Part shown: one piece after another, positions 27,474-37,357 of the stretch | How the letters are laid out: each line of letters opens with the position of its first letter | Position numbering within the stretch: position 1 is the first letter of the stretch | NCBI GenBank assembly: GCA_946480785.1 | Contig: CAMLLD010000047.1 | Span: 1-51,520, forward strand | Length of the DNA stretch: 51,520 nucleotides | Source of the DNA: an uncultured Blastocatellia bacterium | Lineage (GTDB): Bacteria > Acidobacteriota > Blastocatellia > Pyrinomonadales > Pyrinomonadaceae | Reading direction: 5' to 3' | Notes under the pieces: generated by a model | What the model was told of the DNA's origin: nothing | Databases searched by the model: none | The model's input: the letters and a program-made list of their open reading frames with translations, nothing else | Translations under genes and position numbers: made by a program

Positions 27474-30400
27474 ATGGACTCAGGGCATTTGCTGGTACCG
27501 ATCAAGGTGCAGGCACTCGTAATCGACGACCTCGTTGTTGAGAAGGGCAGCGTTGTTGAATTTGACGGCCGCCTCTACGCGAGTGACAGCCACTGGTCGC
27601 CGAAGTTGTACGACTACAAAGCCGTAGTCGGCAGCTCGCTGGGCACACCTGGTCCAGCACCGTTTTACGGCGCCGAGCGCAGGTTCGGCCCACGCCAGAC
27701 ACAGCAACTGGTTGTAGATGCGAAGTTAGTCGCGCAAAAGAAAGATCGCGGCGTGTATCTGCGCTGGATCCTGCCGGCCGGTTTGCGGCACTCATACACA
27801 CCGGGCGAACTGAAATTTCCACCGCTACCCGATCACTGGTTGATCGTGCGCTTTGCCTTTACGAATTCAAATCTGCAAACGGCAGCATGGTTTATCGACG
27901 GCGGCGCCATAGCCGGTGAAGATGCGCCAGCGAATCTGCTGTTACCCGGCGCGGATAAGTACGCCGGCAAGCGTGTTGGCAAAGTATTTCCGCTCGACAA
28001 ATTCAGCACTGCTAACTCCCCCGCCGAACGAACGACCATCAACGCCCTGGGCCACGACGCCACCGGCTCACCAACATTCACGGCGTCCATCGCCGAGAAT
28101 CGCAACGTCTTCTCCTGGCACGACGAACTCGAGGACCTGCGCACGTCGGACAGTGACGGAAAAATTCGCGAAGGAACAACAATCAGTTACTGCGTGCTCG
28201 GCTGGTATCGCGACCCACAGAACGAACCACTCTCGCGGCTCGCGCCGAAGGTAACGCAGCGACGAGATGCAACCAACAAATTTCTCGGTTGGCTTATTGA
28301 TCCGCCGGGTTGGACCATCGACACTTCTTCTGCAGCGCCTCTCGATCTAAGTAGCCGGCGCTCTGTGTTTCATGGTCTGGTGGCCCACATCAATTACTGG
28401 AGTTTCAATACTTATAAAGGACAGATGCTCGGCTATCCCGGCTCCCCTCCAGTGCCCGGCGTGAAAACAACTTCGACGGCGGCCTTCAAGGTGGGAGTCG
28501 GTAACAGTGCCGAAGACGCGCTCGTCTCGCTGGTGGCGGGTGAATACAGCGGCGAGCAGGAGCAGGACGGTCTCGCGAAAGAGCAGCCGAACCTCTGGAA
28601 AGCTCTCGAGGCTGTTATCTATCGTCAGTCCGAAACCCTCGTGAAAAGTTGGAATGTCGCGCCGCGTGACCTGACCGTACATCAGAATTCGTTTGCCACG
28701 CATGAAGCCGGCACGATCTGGTACATACGTGCGAAGCCGAACAAGCGGGGCGACTTCCCTTCCGATCCGAACGAGACCGCTGCGCAAACGGCGATACAAC
28801 TAACGGCTGAGAATCTCACGCAGCTCAAGGAACTCAATCAACTACAAGACAAAGTGGACGAAGCTGGCCGAGCGCTGTCCGTGGCGCAACAGGAGTTGTA
28901 TGCGCGCTGGTGGAAGTTGTGCGACAAGTCCAGACAGGTGCCCGCGCGCATCACCGTTGAAGAAAGAGAATGCCGCGCTTTAGTCGCGAAGCTTACGGAC
29001 CTCCGCGACAACCTCAACGACCTGAAAGCTCGCCTTGCACCTCTGCCGCAGGAACTCGCGCGCACGCTGCACGAAGAACTCGAACTCAAATACGACGCGG
29101 CGCCGCGCTTCTGGATGCCGGCCGATCCCGTTATCGTCGTCAAGAACTCGGGCTTACCAACGAAGCGCCTGCTTTCCCGCGAACTTACTTGCCGGTTGCC
29201 GGAACAGATTGTTACGAGTGCTAAAGTCGTAGTGAATCAAGTTACCAATACGTTCACGACGGCAACAGGCGTCGCAGCCATTGCCGCCGCGGCCCAACAA
29301 CATCTGCCCGCCTGCCCGCCGATCGTTAACGCGCTACTCAACGAAGCATCGATCGTCGAGCAAGCGGTCCGCAATCTGGCCGAACGCACTTTGCCCGATG
29401 GCAAGCGTTTGAGTGATGCGGGCCAATGGTCTGAGTGGACGAACCGACTCGTCAAAGATCTGACGTGGTCAGGAGTGCCATCTGATCAGGTTTCTTTCGC
29501 GCCGGAAGCATTGAATATCTGTCCCGAACGTTTAGTGGACTTATGGGTGAAACAACCATGGTCGCCGCTATTCGTTGACTGGCAGATCACCTGGTTTCCG
29601 ACACGGGAGCCCGCCGGCGCGGAACATCCGTTCGCTGATAACTGGAGGTTTGGCGACGCCGACTTCATTCCCGCTAAGAGGTCCGTTCCGCAGCAGGGCT
29701 ATTCCGTGCGTGGACGCAGCTTGCTCAGCCCCATCGACGAGCGCCTTTTCAGAGAACCGATCGAGACCCTGGGCAATATGCTCGCCGCGCGCCGCAATGG
29801 TGAACACAAAGACTCAGCGTTTCCGCCGGCAGTGATCGAAGTGCTGGAGCGTTATGAATTCGTGTGGAATAAGACGCTGCACGAGCTGCCGCGCGGAGGA
29901 TTGATGGGCCAGGCGCTGACAGGTTTTCACCAGGCGTTGTTGCACCGCGACGTTACTCTTCCGCGCATCAATCCCGACTCAAATCGCCCGTGGATCAAGA
30001 GCACGAGCGCGGCGTTGAAGGCGCTCGAGAAGGAAGTAGAAACGCTGCTCGACGTACCAAACAACAGCAATGTTCCGGGAGAACGTCTCGCGCCACCTGC
30101 CCCTGTGGTGACAACGACGATTCCGTTCTCATTGCTACGAGCCGGCGCACTACGAATCGATGAGTTGTGGCTGGTTGATGATTTCGGTCAATGGGCGGAC
30201 CTGCTCGGTGACACAACGGCGCGCAGCACGTCCTCGGGTCAGGTTTTCCATCCCCGCATACGCTGGAACGACGACGAAAAAAAGGTGTTTGCGATGCCGC
30301 CGCGCGTGCTTCAGCCTGTTCGTCTCAATTTTCGCTTTACCGCTGCTGGGGAAAATCGTAACGAACCGCCGCGGAGTGAGCCCGCACTCAACTCGATCTG

Positions 30401-31316
30401 CGGTTGGATTCTTTATAACCCATTGGACCAGGCCCTCGTGCTGTGTGACGCAACGGGCGACTTGATGGGCCACCTCGTGGTCGCTAAAGACCAGCGCGGG
30501 ATCAAGTGGGAAGCGGGCGCTAACGGCATTGCGATTACCAGCGTTCCTAATCCCACTCTGAAAGCCTTTGCCGAGTCGCTCGTCGAAACGACACCGTCAT
30601 CAAAGCCTCGCCTGCTCGAACTGCTGAACCTGATGGAAAACGCGCTCGAACGCATTCGTCCCGCCGCGACGCGTGGTGACACGATTTTCGCCGGCCGGCC
30701 GCTCGCTCTCGTGAGTGCGAGCCTGGGCTTGGAACTCTTCGGCCGAGCGTGGACGGATCCGCAAGTGCCGCTTCCAAGCGACGGTGTGAGTGAGGCGGCG
30801 CAGTCACTCAATGCGCTACGCGTAGCAGTCAACCTCGGGTATTCACACAGCACTGAAGACGGATTGATTGGCTACTTCAAAGACAACGCTTACGAACGCA
30901 TTGTCGTGCCGCAAGTGTCAAAGCAGGTTCCGGCTTCAGACTACATCCGCGATGCGAAAGTGCACGGGTTGCAAGTTGGTTTCGGCGCGCCGGAACGAAT
31001 AACACTGCTGCTGGACCCGTGGGGTTCCGTGCAAGCGACGTGCGGTCTCGTGCCGGCAAAAACAATCACGCTCGCGAATCCGGAACTAAACAAAACGGTC
31101 GCACAAATGGAAGCTTCGTTCCGTGTTGGCCCAATCCTGCTGCAAGCCGACAGAATTGCTTTGCCCACGCCCACCGGCAACAAGGGGACGTGGAATTTCA
31201 GCGGGCCGCTGACCGGGCAAGAGCCTGCCGCCGTCGTCGCTCTCGATCCCCGCTATTTCAACGATCGACCCGTCGTCGCGGCGGAGGGACGATTGCTGCT
31301 CTTGAATGAAGAATAA
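27474..31316 (+). CDS. giant operon protein C, unknown, with central coiled coil
   Basis: This 1280-aa protein begins 12 bp after protein B with a good AAGGGAG ribosome site. It has no signal peptide or membrane helix. Residues about 446-537 form a Leu/Glu/Gln-rich segment predicted by eye to be an antiparallel coiled coil (TQLKELNQLQDKVDEAGRAL, then LTDLRDNLNDLKARL). The flanks are mixed alpha/beta with many Trp and Pro residues. No catalytic motif was recognised. The size, coiled coil and operon position suggest a structural or scaffold role, which is an inference. Confidence 0.75.
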   Translation: MDSGHLLVPIKVQALVIDDLVVEKGSVVEFDGRLYASDSHWSPKLYDYKAVVGSSLGTPGPAPFYGAERRFGPRQTQQLVVDAKLVAQKKDRGVYLRWILPAGLRHSYTPGELKFPPLPDHWLIVRFAFTNSNLQTAAWFIDGGAIAGEDAPANLLLPGADKYAGKRVGKVFPLDKFSTANSPAERTTINALGHDATGSPTFTASIAENRNVFSWHDELEDLRTSDSDGKIREGTTISYCVLGWYRDPQNEPLSRLAPKVTQRRDATNKFLGWLIDPPGWTIDTSSAAPLDLSSRRSVFHGLVAHINYWSFNTYKGQMLGYPGSPPVPGVKTTSTAAFKVGVGNSAEDALVSLVAGEYSGEQEQDGLAKEQPNLWKALEAVIYRQSETLVKSWNVAPRDLTVHQNSFATHEAGTIWYIRAKPNKRGDFPSDPNETAAQTAIQLTAENLTQLKELNQLQDKVDEAGRALSVAQQELYARWWKLCDKSRQVPARITVEERECRALVAKLTDLRDNLNDLKARLAPLPQELARTLHEELELKYDAAPRFWMPADPVIVVKNSGLPTKRLLSRELTCRLPEQIVTSAKVVVNQVTNTFTTATGVAAIAAAAQQHLPACPPIVNALLNEASIVEQAVRNLAERTLPDGKRLSDAGQWSEWTNRLVKDLTWSGVPSDQVSFAPEALNICPERLVDLWVKQPWSPLFVDWQITWFPTREPAGAEHPFADNWRFGDADFIPAKRSVPQQGYSVRGRSLLSPIDERLFREPIETLGNMLAARRNGEHKDSAFPPAVIEVLERYEFVWNKTLHELPRGGLMGQALTGFHQALLHRDVTLPRINPDSNRPWIKSTSAALKALEKEVETLLDVPNNSNVPGERLAPPAPVVTTTIPFSLLRAGALRIDELWLVDDFGQWADLLGDTTARSTSSGQVFHPRIRWNDDEKKVFAMPPRVLQPVRLNFRFTAAGENRNEPPRSEPALNSICGWILYNPLDQALVLCDATGDLMGHLVVAKDQRGIKWEAGANGIAITSVPNPTLKAFAESLVETTPSSKPRLLELLNLMENALERIRPAATRGDTIFAGRPLALVSASLGLELFGRAWTDPQVPLPSDGVSEAAQSLNALRVAVNLGYSHSTEDGLIGYFKDNAYERIVVPQVSKQVPASDYIRDAKVHGLQVGFGAPERITLLLDPWGSVQATCGLVPAKTITLANPELNKTVAQMEASFRVGPILLQADRIALPTPTGNKGTWNFSGPLTGQEPAAVVALDPRYFNDRPVVAAEGRLLLLNEE

Positions 31317-31345
31317 GGATCGACTGATCCAGCCGAGGAAAATCT

Positions 31346-34300
31346 ATGCCGAATATCCTTACGTTTAGCCTGCCCACTCAAACACCCGGATACCTGACCA
31401 TCAGCCTAAAGAACGTCAGCGGAGGCCTGCTGGATCGGCCGCTGACGATCGAGTTCTACCTGCCCACGGACGTGGTCGCCGAGGCGCTCGACAAGGCGGC
31501 GATTAAGGCTGCTGGTTGTGATCCGCCTTCAAAAAGTTTGGAAGGTGTAGTGACCGGCACAGGACCATGTTCCGTATGGGCCAAGCCTGACCGAAGCCCT
31601 AAGATGATGATCGTAATGCTTTGCAATGACCTGAAGCTCACCGGCGTCGTAAATAATTGCGAGACCAACGAGCAAATAGATCCGCCGGCCACACTTGCGG
31701 CCGGTACCGAGCTGACGATTCTCATTCCGCTCCACGCCGACGCGGCGAAGTATCAAACGATTGACATCCCCTACACCTACGAATACGGCGACCAGGGTGT
31801 CTTAGGTGGCAAGCTCAAGCTCGAATCTGCAAGTACCGACGAATGGAAGCCAGACGTCTGGCTGAAGTCGAACCAGACAAACCCAACGGCGATCGAGCCG
31901 ATGGATAAAGTAATCATCTCGTGGCATATCGGCTCCGGCGTGCATGCAACCTTGCGTGGACCACTGGCGAACGGTAATGCAGAGGTTACGCTCAGCGACA
32001 GCTCGTCCTCGACTTACAAGATGACTGACGGTTCGTTTGAGTTCAAAGCGACGGGTCGTGTCTCCTACCTCTTGCAAGCCGAGGTGAAACGTCCGGACGG
32101 CAAGCCGCCCAACGTCCAGGTAATGAAAGCGATCACGCTCGACATCCAGACCGGCAAAGAGAACGGGTATCTACAGGTGTTCCCGCGGGATGTCCTGCCA
32201 TTTGGACCAGTAAAAATTGATTGGGCAGCATGGGGCGTCGACGACGCTAAGGTCATCATCGGTAATGTTACCTGGGAGATTACCCTGACCGACTTGACGG
32301 TGAACCGCGAATACATGGGATCGGGACTCATACCCACTACTGCCGGAGAACCCTCCGGCTCGGATCCACTGATCACAAACGTCATCCTCAGGTCGCAGGT
32401 CAAAAAGCGCGTCAAGGACTTGGCGACGACGACTTTCAACGTAATCCCGTGGAGAAAAATGAATCCCTCACAGTTTCAGGGGCAGCCAATCGGGGTGGCT
32501 GTGAGCGCGCCGCACATGGCGCTGCTCACGACTGCCGGCCTCTGGATCGCCGACGACATTGGCATAGACGACCTTACGCCGCAAAACTACGGAAATGTTA
32601 CGCAGGTGACCTTCAAACCTGTCGCCGCTACGGATAGGACCAAGGCGTGGCTTGCGCTCGCTGCTCTCGACAAAGACTTCGTCGTGCTGCGGCAAAACGA
32701 ACGCGATGAATTGGAAGTAGCACGTTATAGTCACGATGGAACGCCGGTGGGAAATCCCGTCGGCTTCTCGACGGAGCTGCGGCCGCTCGTGCAAGCTGGC
32801 GCAAATGTTGATTTGGCCGTGTACGGCCGTCGTGTTTACGTTGTCGTTGAAACACGCACAGGCTCGAGCCGCCGCGCGTTTTCACTGAGCTTCCCTGCCC
32901 CGCCTGCGACCACTCAGCAACCACCGCGCGCAGAGCCATTGCTCGAAGGTTTGCCTGGTTATCGGTTGGTCAATTTCGATAACGCGCTCTATGCGATACA
33001 TCGTGACTCCGGCCGGCTGCTGCAATTACCTCTGAAGCCGGGCAGCACTCTTGACTTACCTCGCAAAGCAGCACCGGCGGTGGCCAAACCGGGTGGCCCA
33101 TCAATGATCAAGGAGGGCCAGTTGGTCCCCGTAGGTCGCGTTCTCGCAGTATTAGGCCCGAGTTCGCTGCCGCCGCTGAACTCGCAAACGAATACCGCCC
33201 TGAGGAACGTCCTCACGCATCGGAGAGTTGGGCCACTCAGAAATCCCAACACGTTCGCGCAGGATATTGTTTACAACCCGCAGGAAGATAGCTGGATGCG
33301 CTGCGGCCGCGGCCTGCAAGTCAAACCGGGAATGGTGCTCGCCTACCGTGGCGGAAAGTCGCAGCGTTTGTGGGCGATCGAGCCTGCCACGAAAGACACA
33401 CACACGCTGACCATAAGTTCGGAACAACTCTTCGCGGACAATTACCTGCCGCGAAATGAGGCCCTTAAGCTGCCGGCGTATTTTGAAAAGAAGCGCGAGT
33501 TCATGTTCATCAATAACACCCGCATGAAGTTCGTGCCGCTGAATGAGACTTGTGCCAAAGCCGGCCTCTTGCCTTTCAGCGCCACCACTGACGTGGCTCT
33601 CGCCACGCCGCTCCCAACTGGCGCGGACCCGGCCATGCCGGAGACGGTGGAGTTGCATTACAACGAAGCCGACCGGCCGCAGGTCACGCTGCGCTTCCGC
33701 GCGGATCGAGGGCCGGGCATCAACCACGAGTACGTGCTTGAAGTAACGCTGTTCGGCCTGCGCTTCTCCAACTCGACCATCTGCTTCAAGCGAGTTACCC
33801 CAAATGCTCAAGGCGGAGTTTCGGTCACCGAAATGCCGGGCAAGCTGGAAGGGGCCGTCGCTCTTGGTCTCATCGAGAGGTTTCCGCGGGAATTGACCAA
33901 CGGCATTAGGTTGCGAATTCGCAATCTTACTCCTTACACACTGTGGCTGCGTTCACCTTCCGCGCCTAATGTGGCGGATCAGGAAAAGAAGTATGAGCCG
34001 GACGAAGTCATAAACATCAAATACAACACGCCGCCGTTTTCTCTTTATGCGCATGGCGTGGGTGAACTTCCCGTTGACGTTGATTTCGCACTGCCGAAGG
34101 GAATCGAAATGTCACCAGGAACTGAGGCCCAGAAAGTGCGGCTGCGTATCAGGCACAATTATCCGAGATCATTCGAAATCGACTCTTTCTCCTGCAACGA
34201 GACCAGCGAATACGACGCTTACGAGTTTACGCTTAGTTATCGAGTCCAGAAGACTTTGCAGTTTGGGTACCTCGGCGACGGCGTACCGAGCAAAGACGGA

Positions 34301-35392
34301 GCCACGATCTACCTGCCGGTAGCGCAGTATGACTCGACCAATGCCAAGATTTTGACGATTGACGCGAACACTCTACAGCTTGGCAAACAGGCCGATATAG
34401 AAGAGCGAAAGAATATTTTCTCGCGCCCGAACAGCGTAGCGGTTTTGTCAGATATGGTCCTGGCTATCGTTAATGGCAAACACCTGAAGGTTTTTGATCA
34501 CGAGTTGAGGCCGAAGCCGGGAATTCCGCTTCAGGTGTTCGAGTACGACGTGATAACTCACCTCAAGGGTTCTCCCAACGACTCGGCGTTCTACCTCCTG
34601 GGAATGAAAGAACAGCCAGGGTGGCAGTTCCCGCACAGCTTCAGATTTGATTGCTTCAACTTGTCTGCCACGCTTCGCAAAGACTCTTATCGCATCATGG
34701 ACTTCTTCAAAATGGGCCGGCGCAGCCGTGTGCCGGGCGCCGCGCCGTGGGTGGCGCCGAACACCGTCTCCCCGATGGACGTGCGCCCGGGAGGAGTAAT
34801 GGCCATCTGTGTTGAGGGGGGCGTCATCGGGGTGGAACTGGGTAGTGACAAAGAGATCGATGTAAACCTTCCGGGCACCGGTAACGAAGTAGCAATCCTG
34901 GTGGATCGTACCGAGAACTTGATCTTCTGCGCGCACACGCGCACCGACGGTAACAGTCTCATGATCTCGCGCATCAACCTTGCCAACCCGCGCGAAATCC
35001 TCACGAGAGAGCTTGGGTACTCGATGACGTATATGAATAGGGATTCCCGGACTCCTCCGACTCAGAGCTTTGAATATAACCGTCAGATTGCGGTTAGTCT
35101 GATAGCGACGTCTGACGCGTTGTTTGTTTCACATCAAACTAAAATTTACCTGCTCGACAAAACCACGCTGTCGACGCGGAAGTGGGTCACGCTCAACTTG
35201 CCTTCGCGACTCATTCAGGTGCGCCGGGGTAAACCTCCCGGTGAGAATCATTCAAAGTACGGCTCGCCGCAGGAATGCTATTTAATGTGGGGCATCGCTG
35301 CGAGATACTTTGGCGACGGTCAAACGGTGACAGCGGAAGATTACGGCAAATACTGGGACACCGTGCTCTACAAAATCGCGCTGGTGCCTTAG
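31346..35392 (+). CDS. giant operon protein D, unknown, beta-rich with propeller-like stretches
   Basis: This 1348-aa protein starts 29 bp after protein C with a GAGG ribosome site. It has no signal peptide. Residues 1-330 look like successive beta-sandwich domains (LTFSLPTQTPGYLTISLKN). Residues about 350-520 and 970-1290 contain repeated short hydrophobic strands in a propeller-like rhythm (LTTAGLWIADD, AVLSDMVLAIVNGKHLKVFD, GVIGVELGSDKEIDV). I found no enzyme motif and do not recognise a family. It ends the operon; the next gene converges on it across a 96-bp gap with no obvious terminator hairpin. Confidence 0.75.
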   Translation: MPNILTFSLPTQTPGYLTISLKNVSGGLLDRPLTIEFYLPTDVVAEALDKAAIKAAGCDPPSKSLEGVVTGTGPCSVWAKPDRSPKMMIVMLCNDLKLTGVVNNCETNEQIDPPATLAAGTELTILIPLHADAAKYQTIDIPYTYEYGDQGVLGGKLKLESASTDEWKPDVWLKSNQTNPTAIEPMDKVIISWHIGSGVHATLRGPLANGNAEVTLSDSSSSTYKMTDGSFEFKATGRVSYLLQAEVKRPDGKPPNVQVMKAITLDIQTGKENGYLQVFPRDVLPFGPVKIDWAAWGVDDAKVIIGNVTWEITLTDLTVNREYMGSGLIPTTAGEPSGSDPLITNVILRSQVKKRVKDLATTTFNVIPWRKMNPSQFQGQPIGVAVSAPHMALLTTAGLWIADDIGIDDLTPQNYGNVTQVTFKPVAATDRTKAWLALAALDKDFVVLRQNERDELEVARYSHDGTPVGNPVGFSTELRPLVQAGANVDLAVYGRRVYVVVETRTGSSRRAFSLSFPAPPATTQQPPRAEPLLEGLPGYRLVNFDNALYAIHRDSGRLLQLPLKPGSTLDLPRKAAPAVAKPGGPSMIKEGQLVPVGRVLAVLGPSSLPPLNSQTNTALRNVLTHRRVGPLRNPNTFAQDIVYNPQEDSWMRCGRGLQVKPGMVLAYRGGKSQRLWAIEPATKDTHTLTISSEQLFADNYLPRNEALKLPAYFEKKREFMFINNTRMKFVPLNETCAKAGLLPFSATTDVALATPLPTGADPAMPETVELHYNEADRPQVTLRFRADRGPGINHEYVLEVTLFGLRFSNSTICFKRVTPNAQGGVSVTEMPGKLEGAVALGLIERFPRELTNGIRLRIRNLTPYTLWLRSPSAPNVADQEKKYEPDEVINIKYNTPPFSLYAHGVGELPVDVDFALPKGIEMSPGTEAQKVRLRIRHNYPRSFEIDSFSCNETSEYDAYEFTLSYRVQKTLQFGYLGDGVPSKDGATIYLPVAQYDSTNAKILTIDANTLQLGKQADIEERKNIFSRPNSVAVLSDMVLAIVNGKHLKVFDHELRPKPGIPLQVFEYDVITHLKGSPNDSAFYLLGMKEQPGWQFPHSFRFDCFNLSATLRKDSYRIMDFFKMGRRSRVPGAAPWVAPNTVSPMDVRPGGVMAICVEGGVIGVELGSDKEIDVNLPGTGNEVAILVDRTENLIFCAHTRTDGNSLMISRINLANPREILTRELGYSMTYMNRDSRTPPTQSFEYNRQIAVSLIATSDALFVSHQTKIYLLDKTTLSTRKWVTLNLPSRLIQVRRGKPPGENHSKYGSPQECYLMWGIAARYFGDGQTVTAEDYGKYWDTVLYKIALVP

Positions 35393-35488
35393 CAACTCCG
35401 TTCGGACAAAACTATTGGCGAAAGCTAATGTAGCGGTTCGGCAGGGTAGTGTTCCTAACCTGAGATTCAGACCCGCGCATTTGGCACG

Positions 35489-36867
35489 TTAGCTGTCTCT
35501 ACTTATTTGTCGTGTTTCGACTTTCGGTGATCGCCGTCGCCGCTGTGGCGTTCGATACTTCATCAGATCCTTGTGCCTTGTGCGGAGTGCGTATCCCAAT
35601 GCTTGCCATGACATGCCCGCCAGCCGCGCGGCCTCGCTGACTTTGCCCTTAGCTTGCTGCAAAGCCAGTTTTATAACGTGGTGCTCCAACGCCAGTTTGT
35701 CCTGGCCCAACGCGCGACCGGAAAGAAGTTGCCCGCCTTCCGGCGCGGCAAGGTGTTCTCCGATTTCCTCAACCATTGCGAGCGCTACTTCTGCCGCTCG
35801 CTTCAAACAGTCGTTGTACTCGTAAAGCGCGATAGCGCGTCTGAACGCAGATAGCGACGCGCCATATCTTTCGAGTCGGGCTAATGCTCTGCCGTGCGTT
35901 GTAAGAGCCTCGGCTAACAGACCGTGTCTGTTTGTTTTCTCCTGATTGCGAACCGCCAAACGTGCTATGTGCTCAGCTTCAACAAAGCGGCCTTGTCGCA
36001 GAAACACGCAAGCGCGAGTCTCATCAACCTGGGCCATGCAGCCAACGTCTTTCAGGCTCTTGAAAATGCGTCGTGCTCGATCAAGGTGCTCGTGTGCTTC
36101 GTCGCATTTATTGATCCTGAAATACAGCATCCCGAGATTGTTCTCGACGTAGCCGAGATAACTTCTGTGCTCTGCTTGTTCAAAGTGAAAACCGGCGGCG
36201 GCATACTCAACTAAAGCGCGGTCAACGTAATCCGCTCGCTTTTTCAGGACTGATAGATCCTCAAGTACATTGGCCAGAGTGTCGTGGTAGGAGCCTTTAA
36301 GAGTGTGGTTATGGATCTTGTCGAATAGTGGAGCGTGTCTTCTGAGGATACGCAACGCCTTCTCGTGACGTGCGACACGAAACTCAACTACCGCGAGTCG
36401 GATTACCGCCTTTGCTTTCAGGTCATTATCTATGCTCAGGAGTGATAGTGCTTCGGTCAGACAATCCCGCGCCTCGTTGTTCTCGCCAGTGCGCCAGTAA
36501 ATCAGCGCCAATTCGGTTTGGGCTTCGGCAATCTTTTTGCCGTTCTTTCGCGCTTCAAAGATCGCCTGACTTTGACTGATCAGATCTTTGGCGCTTTCCT
36601 GCGCGTCTTCAATTCGGTGTTTGCTGCCGATATATCCGGTCAACACTCCTGCACGTAAGAGCACTTCGGCTGCGGTGCTTTCCTCTAATCCGCTCAGCTT
36701 TGGCTTTTCACCAATGCGCCGCCAGTAGCCGCCAAGTACTTTCGGGCTTCTTCATATTCGCCTTTGTTCTCGAAATCTCTCGCTATGTCGCAGCAAAGTT
36801 CAGCGCGTGCATCGACACTAAGATTGGGATTGTCGAGTTCGCGCAGTCGTGAGGCACGTAAGGTCAT
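35489..36867 (-). pseudogene. TPR regulator with C-terminal Fis-type HTH, interrupted by a frameshift
   Basis: Reading starts at the ATG at 36867 (MTLRASRLRELDNPNLSVDARAE...) and is in frame to codon 45 at 36733, then runs into TGA at 36694. From 36733 the -1 frame continues smoothly as GGYWRRIGEKPKLSGLEEST... into the 391-codon open frame that ends at 35489. One missing G in the GG at 36732-36733 explains the break; the restored product would be 459 aa. The body is a tandem array of TPR-like helix pairs (about 80-380). The last 70 residues hold a Fis-type helix-turn-helix (LEHHVIKLALQQAKGKVSEAARLAGMS). It is divergent from a small exported peptide gene. The break could be a true mutation, a sequencing error or, less likely, programmed frameshifting, since no classical slippery heptamer is present. 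Confidence 0.8.
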
Positions 36868-36929
36868 AGAGCCGCTTTAGGCTGAATGCAAGGAAAGAGA
36901 GCGAGCGCAATCTAACGTAGTCCGTCCGG

Positions 36930-36993
36930 GCCTTGCAAGGCACTGTCAGACCGATCATGCTTGCTTCGTTTGCGCGTTGCAAAGTTTTTGCAA
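36930..36993. promoter_or_regulatory. helically phased TTGCAA sites in the divergent promoter region
   Basis: Three TTGCAA copies occur at 36933-36938, 36977-36982 and 36988-36993. The first is inside a perfect 12-bp palindrome (GCCTTGCAAGGC, 36930-36941). The spacings are 44 and 11 bp, multiples of one helical turn. They lie between the TPR-Fis regulator start (36867) and the peptide start (37014), so they are good operator candidates for the regulator. The binding protein is inferred. Confidence 0.45.
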
Positions 36994-37013
36994 ACTCTCC
37001 AGGAGCAACGAAA

Positions 37014-37193
37014 ATGAAACCCTTACTCCGAACATGCGCGGCGACAATTCTCAGTCTCGCGCTTGCTGTTTCCGTACTGGCCGGGCACATGGACACTACG
37101 GGCGCTCCTGCGCCAGCGCCAGATCCGACACCGAGCGCGACCACGACAGCAACGACCATTGTTCTGACGATTGTTAGTCTGATTCACCGTTAA
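37014..37193 (+). CDS. small exported peptide divergent from the TPR regulator
   Basis: The peptide is 59 aa from the ATG at 37014 with AGGAGC upstream; the longer open frame upstream lacks a ribosome site. The N-terminus is a clear Sec signal peptide (KPLLRTC, then a hydrophobic run ending VLA-G). The mature part of about 36 residues is Ala/Pro/Thr-rich and ends in a hydrophobic segment (TIVLTIVSLIHR). I know of no family function. The divergent pairing with a TPR-type regulator recalls peptide-pheromone/receptor pairs (RRNPP), but here the HTH is Fis-type and C-terminal, so this is only an analogy. Confidence 0.65.
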   Translation: MKPLLRTCAATILSLALAVSVLAGHMDTTGAPAPAPDPTPSATTTATTIVLTIVSLIHR

Positions 37194-37307
37194 GCGTTTC
37201 TGCGTTTGCTTCACTCGTGACAGTCGCCTCACCGCGACAGGGTAGAAGTGTGTCTAAGGGTTAGGTGACGCCCGCTAGTTCTCACATGATCCTGGAGCAG
37301 CGAATCG

Positions 37308-37336
37308 TTGACAGTGTGTTGCGCGTGGAGTATGGT
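37308..37336 (+). promoter_or_regulatory. promoter of the Cys-leader/sulfur operon
   Basis: A perfect TTGACA -35 box (37308-37313) is followed after exactly 17 bp by TATGGT (37331-37336). The predicted start near 37343 is about 15 nt before the leader ATG, the short spacing expected of attenuator leaders. Confidence 0.6.
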
Positions 37337-37357
37337 TGACGCCTCAAACGAGAAGTA

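Noticed and set aside
20798..35392. Contractile injection system, phage tail or Tc toxin
   Set aside because: The giant genes lack a recognisable sheath, tube, baseplate, AAA ATPase, RHS repeat or toxin module, and there are no phage-type genes around them.
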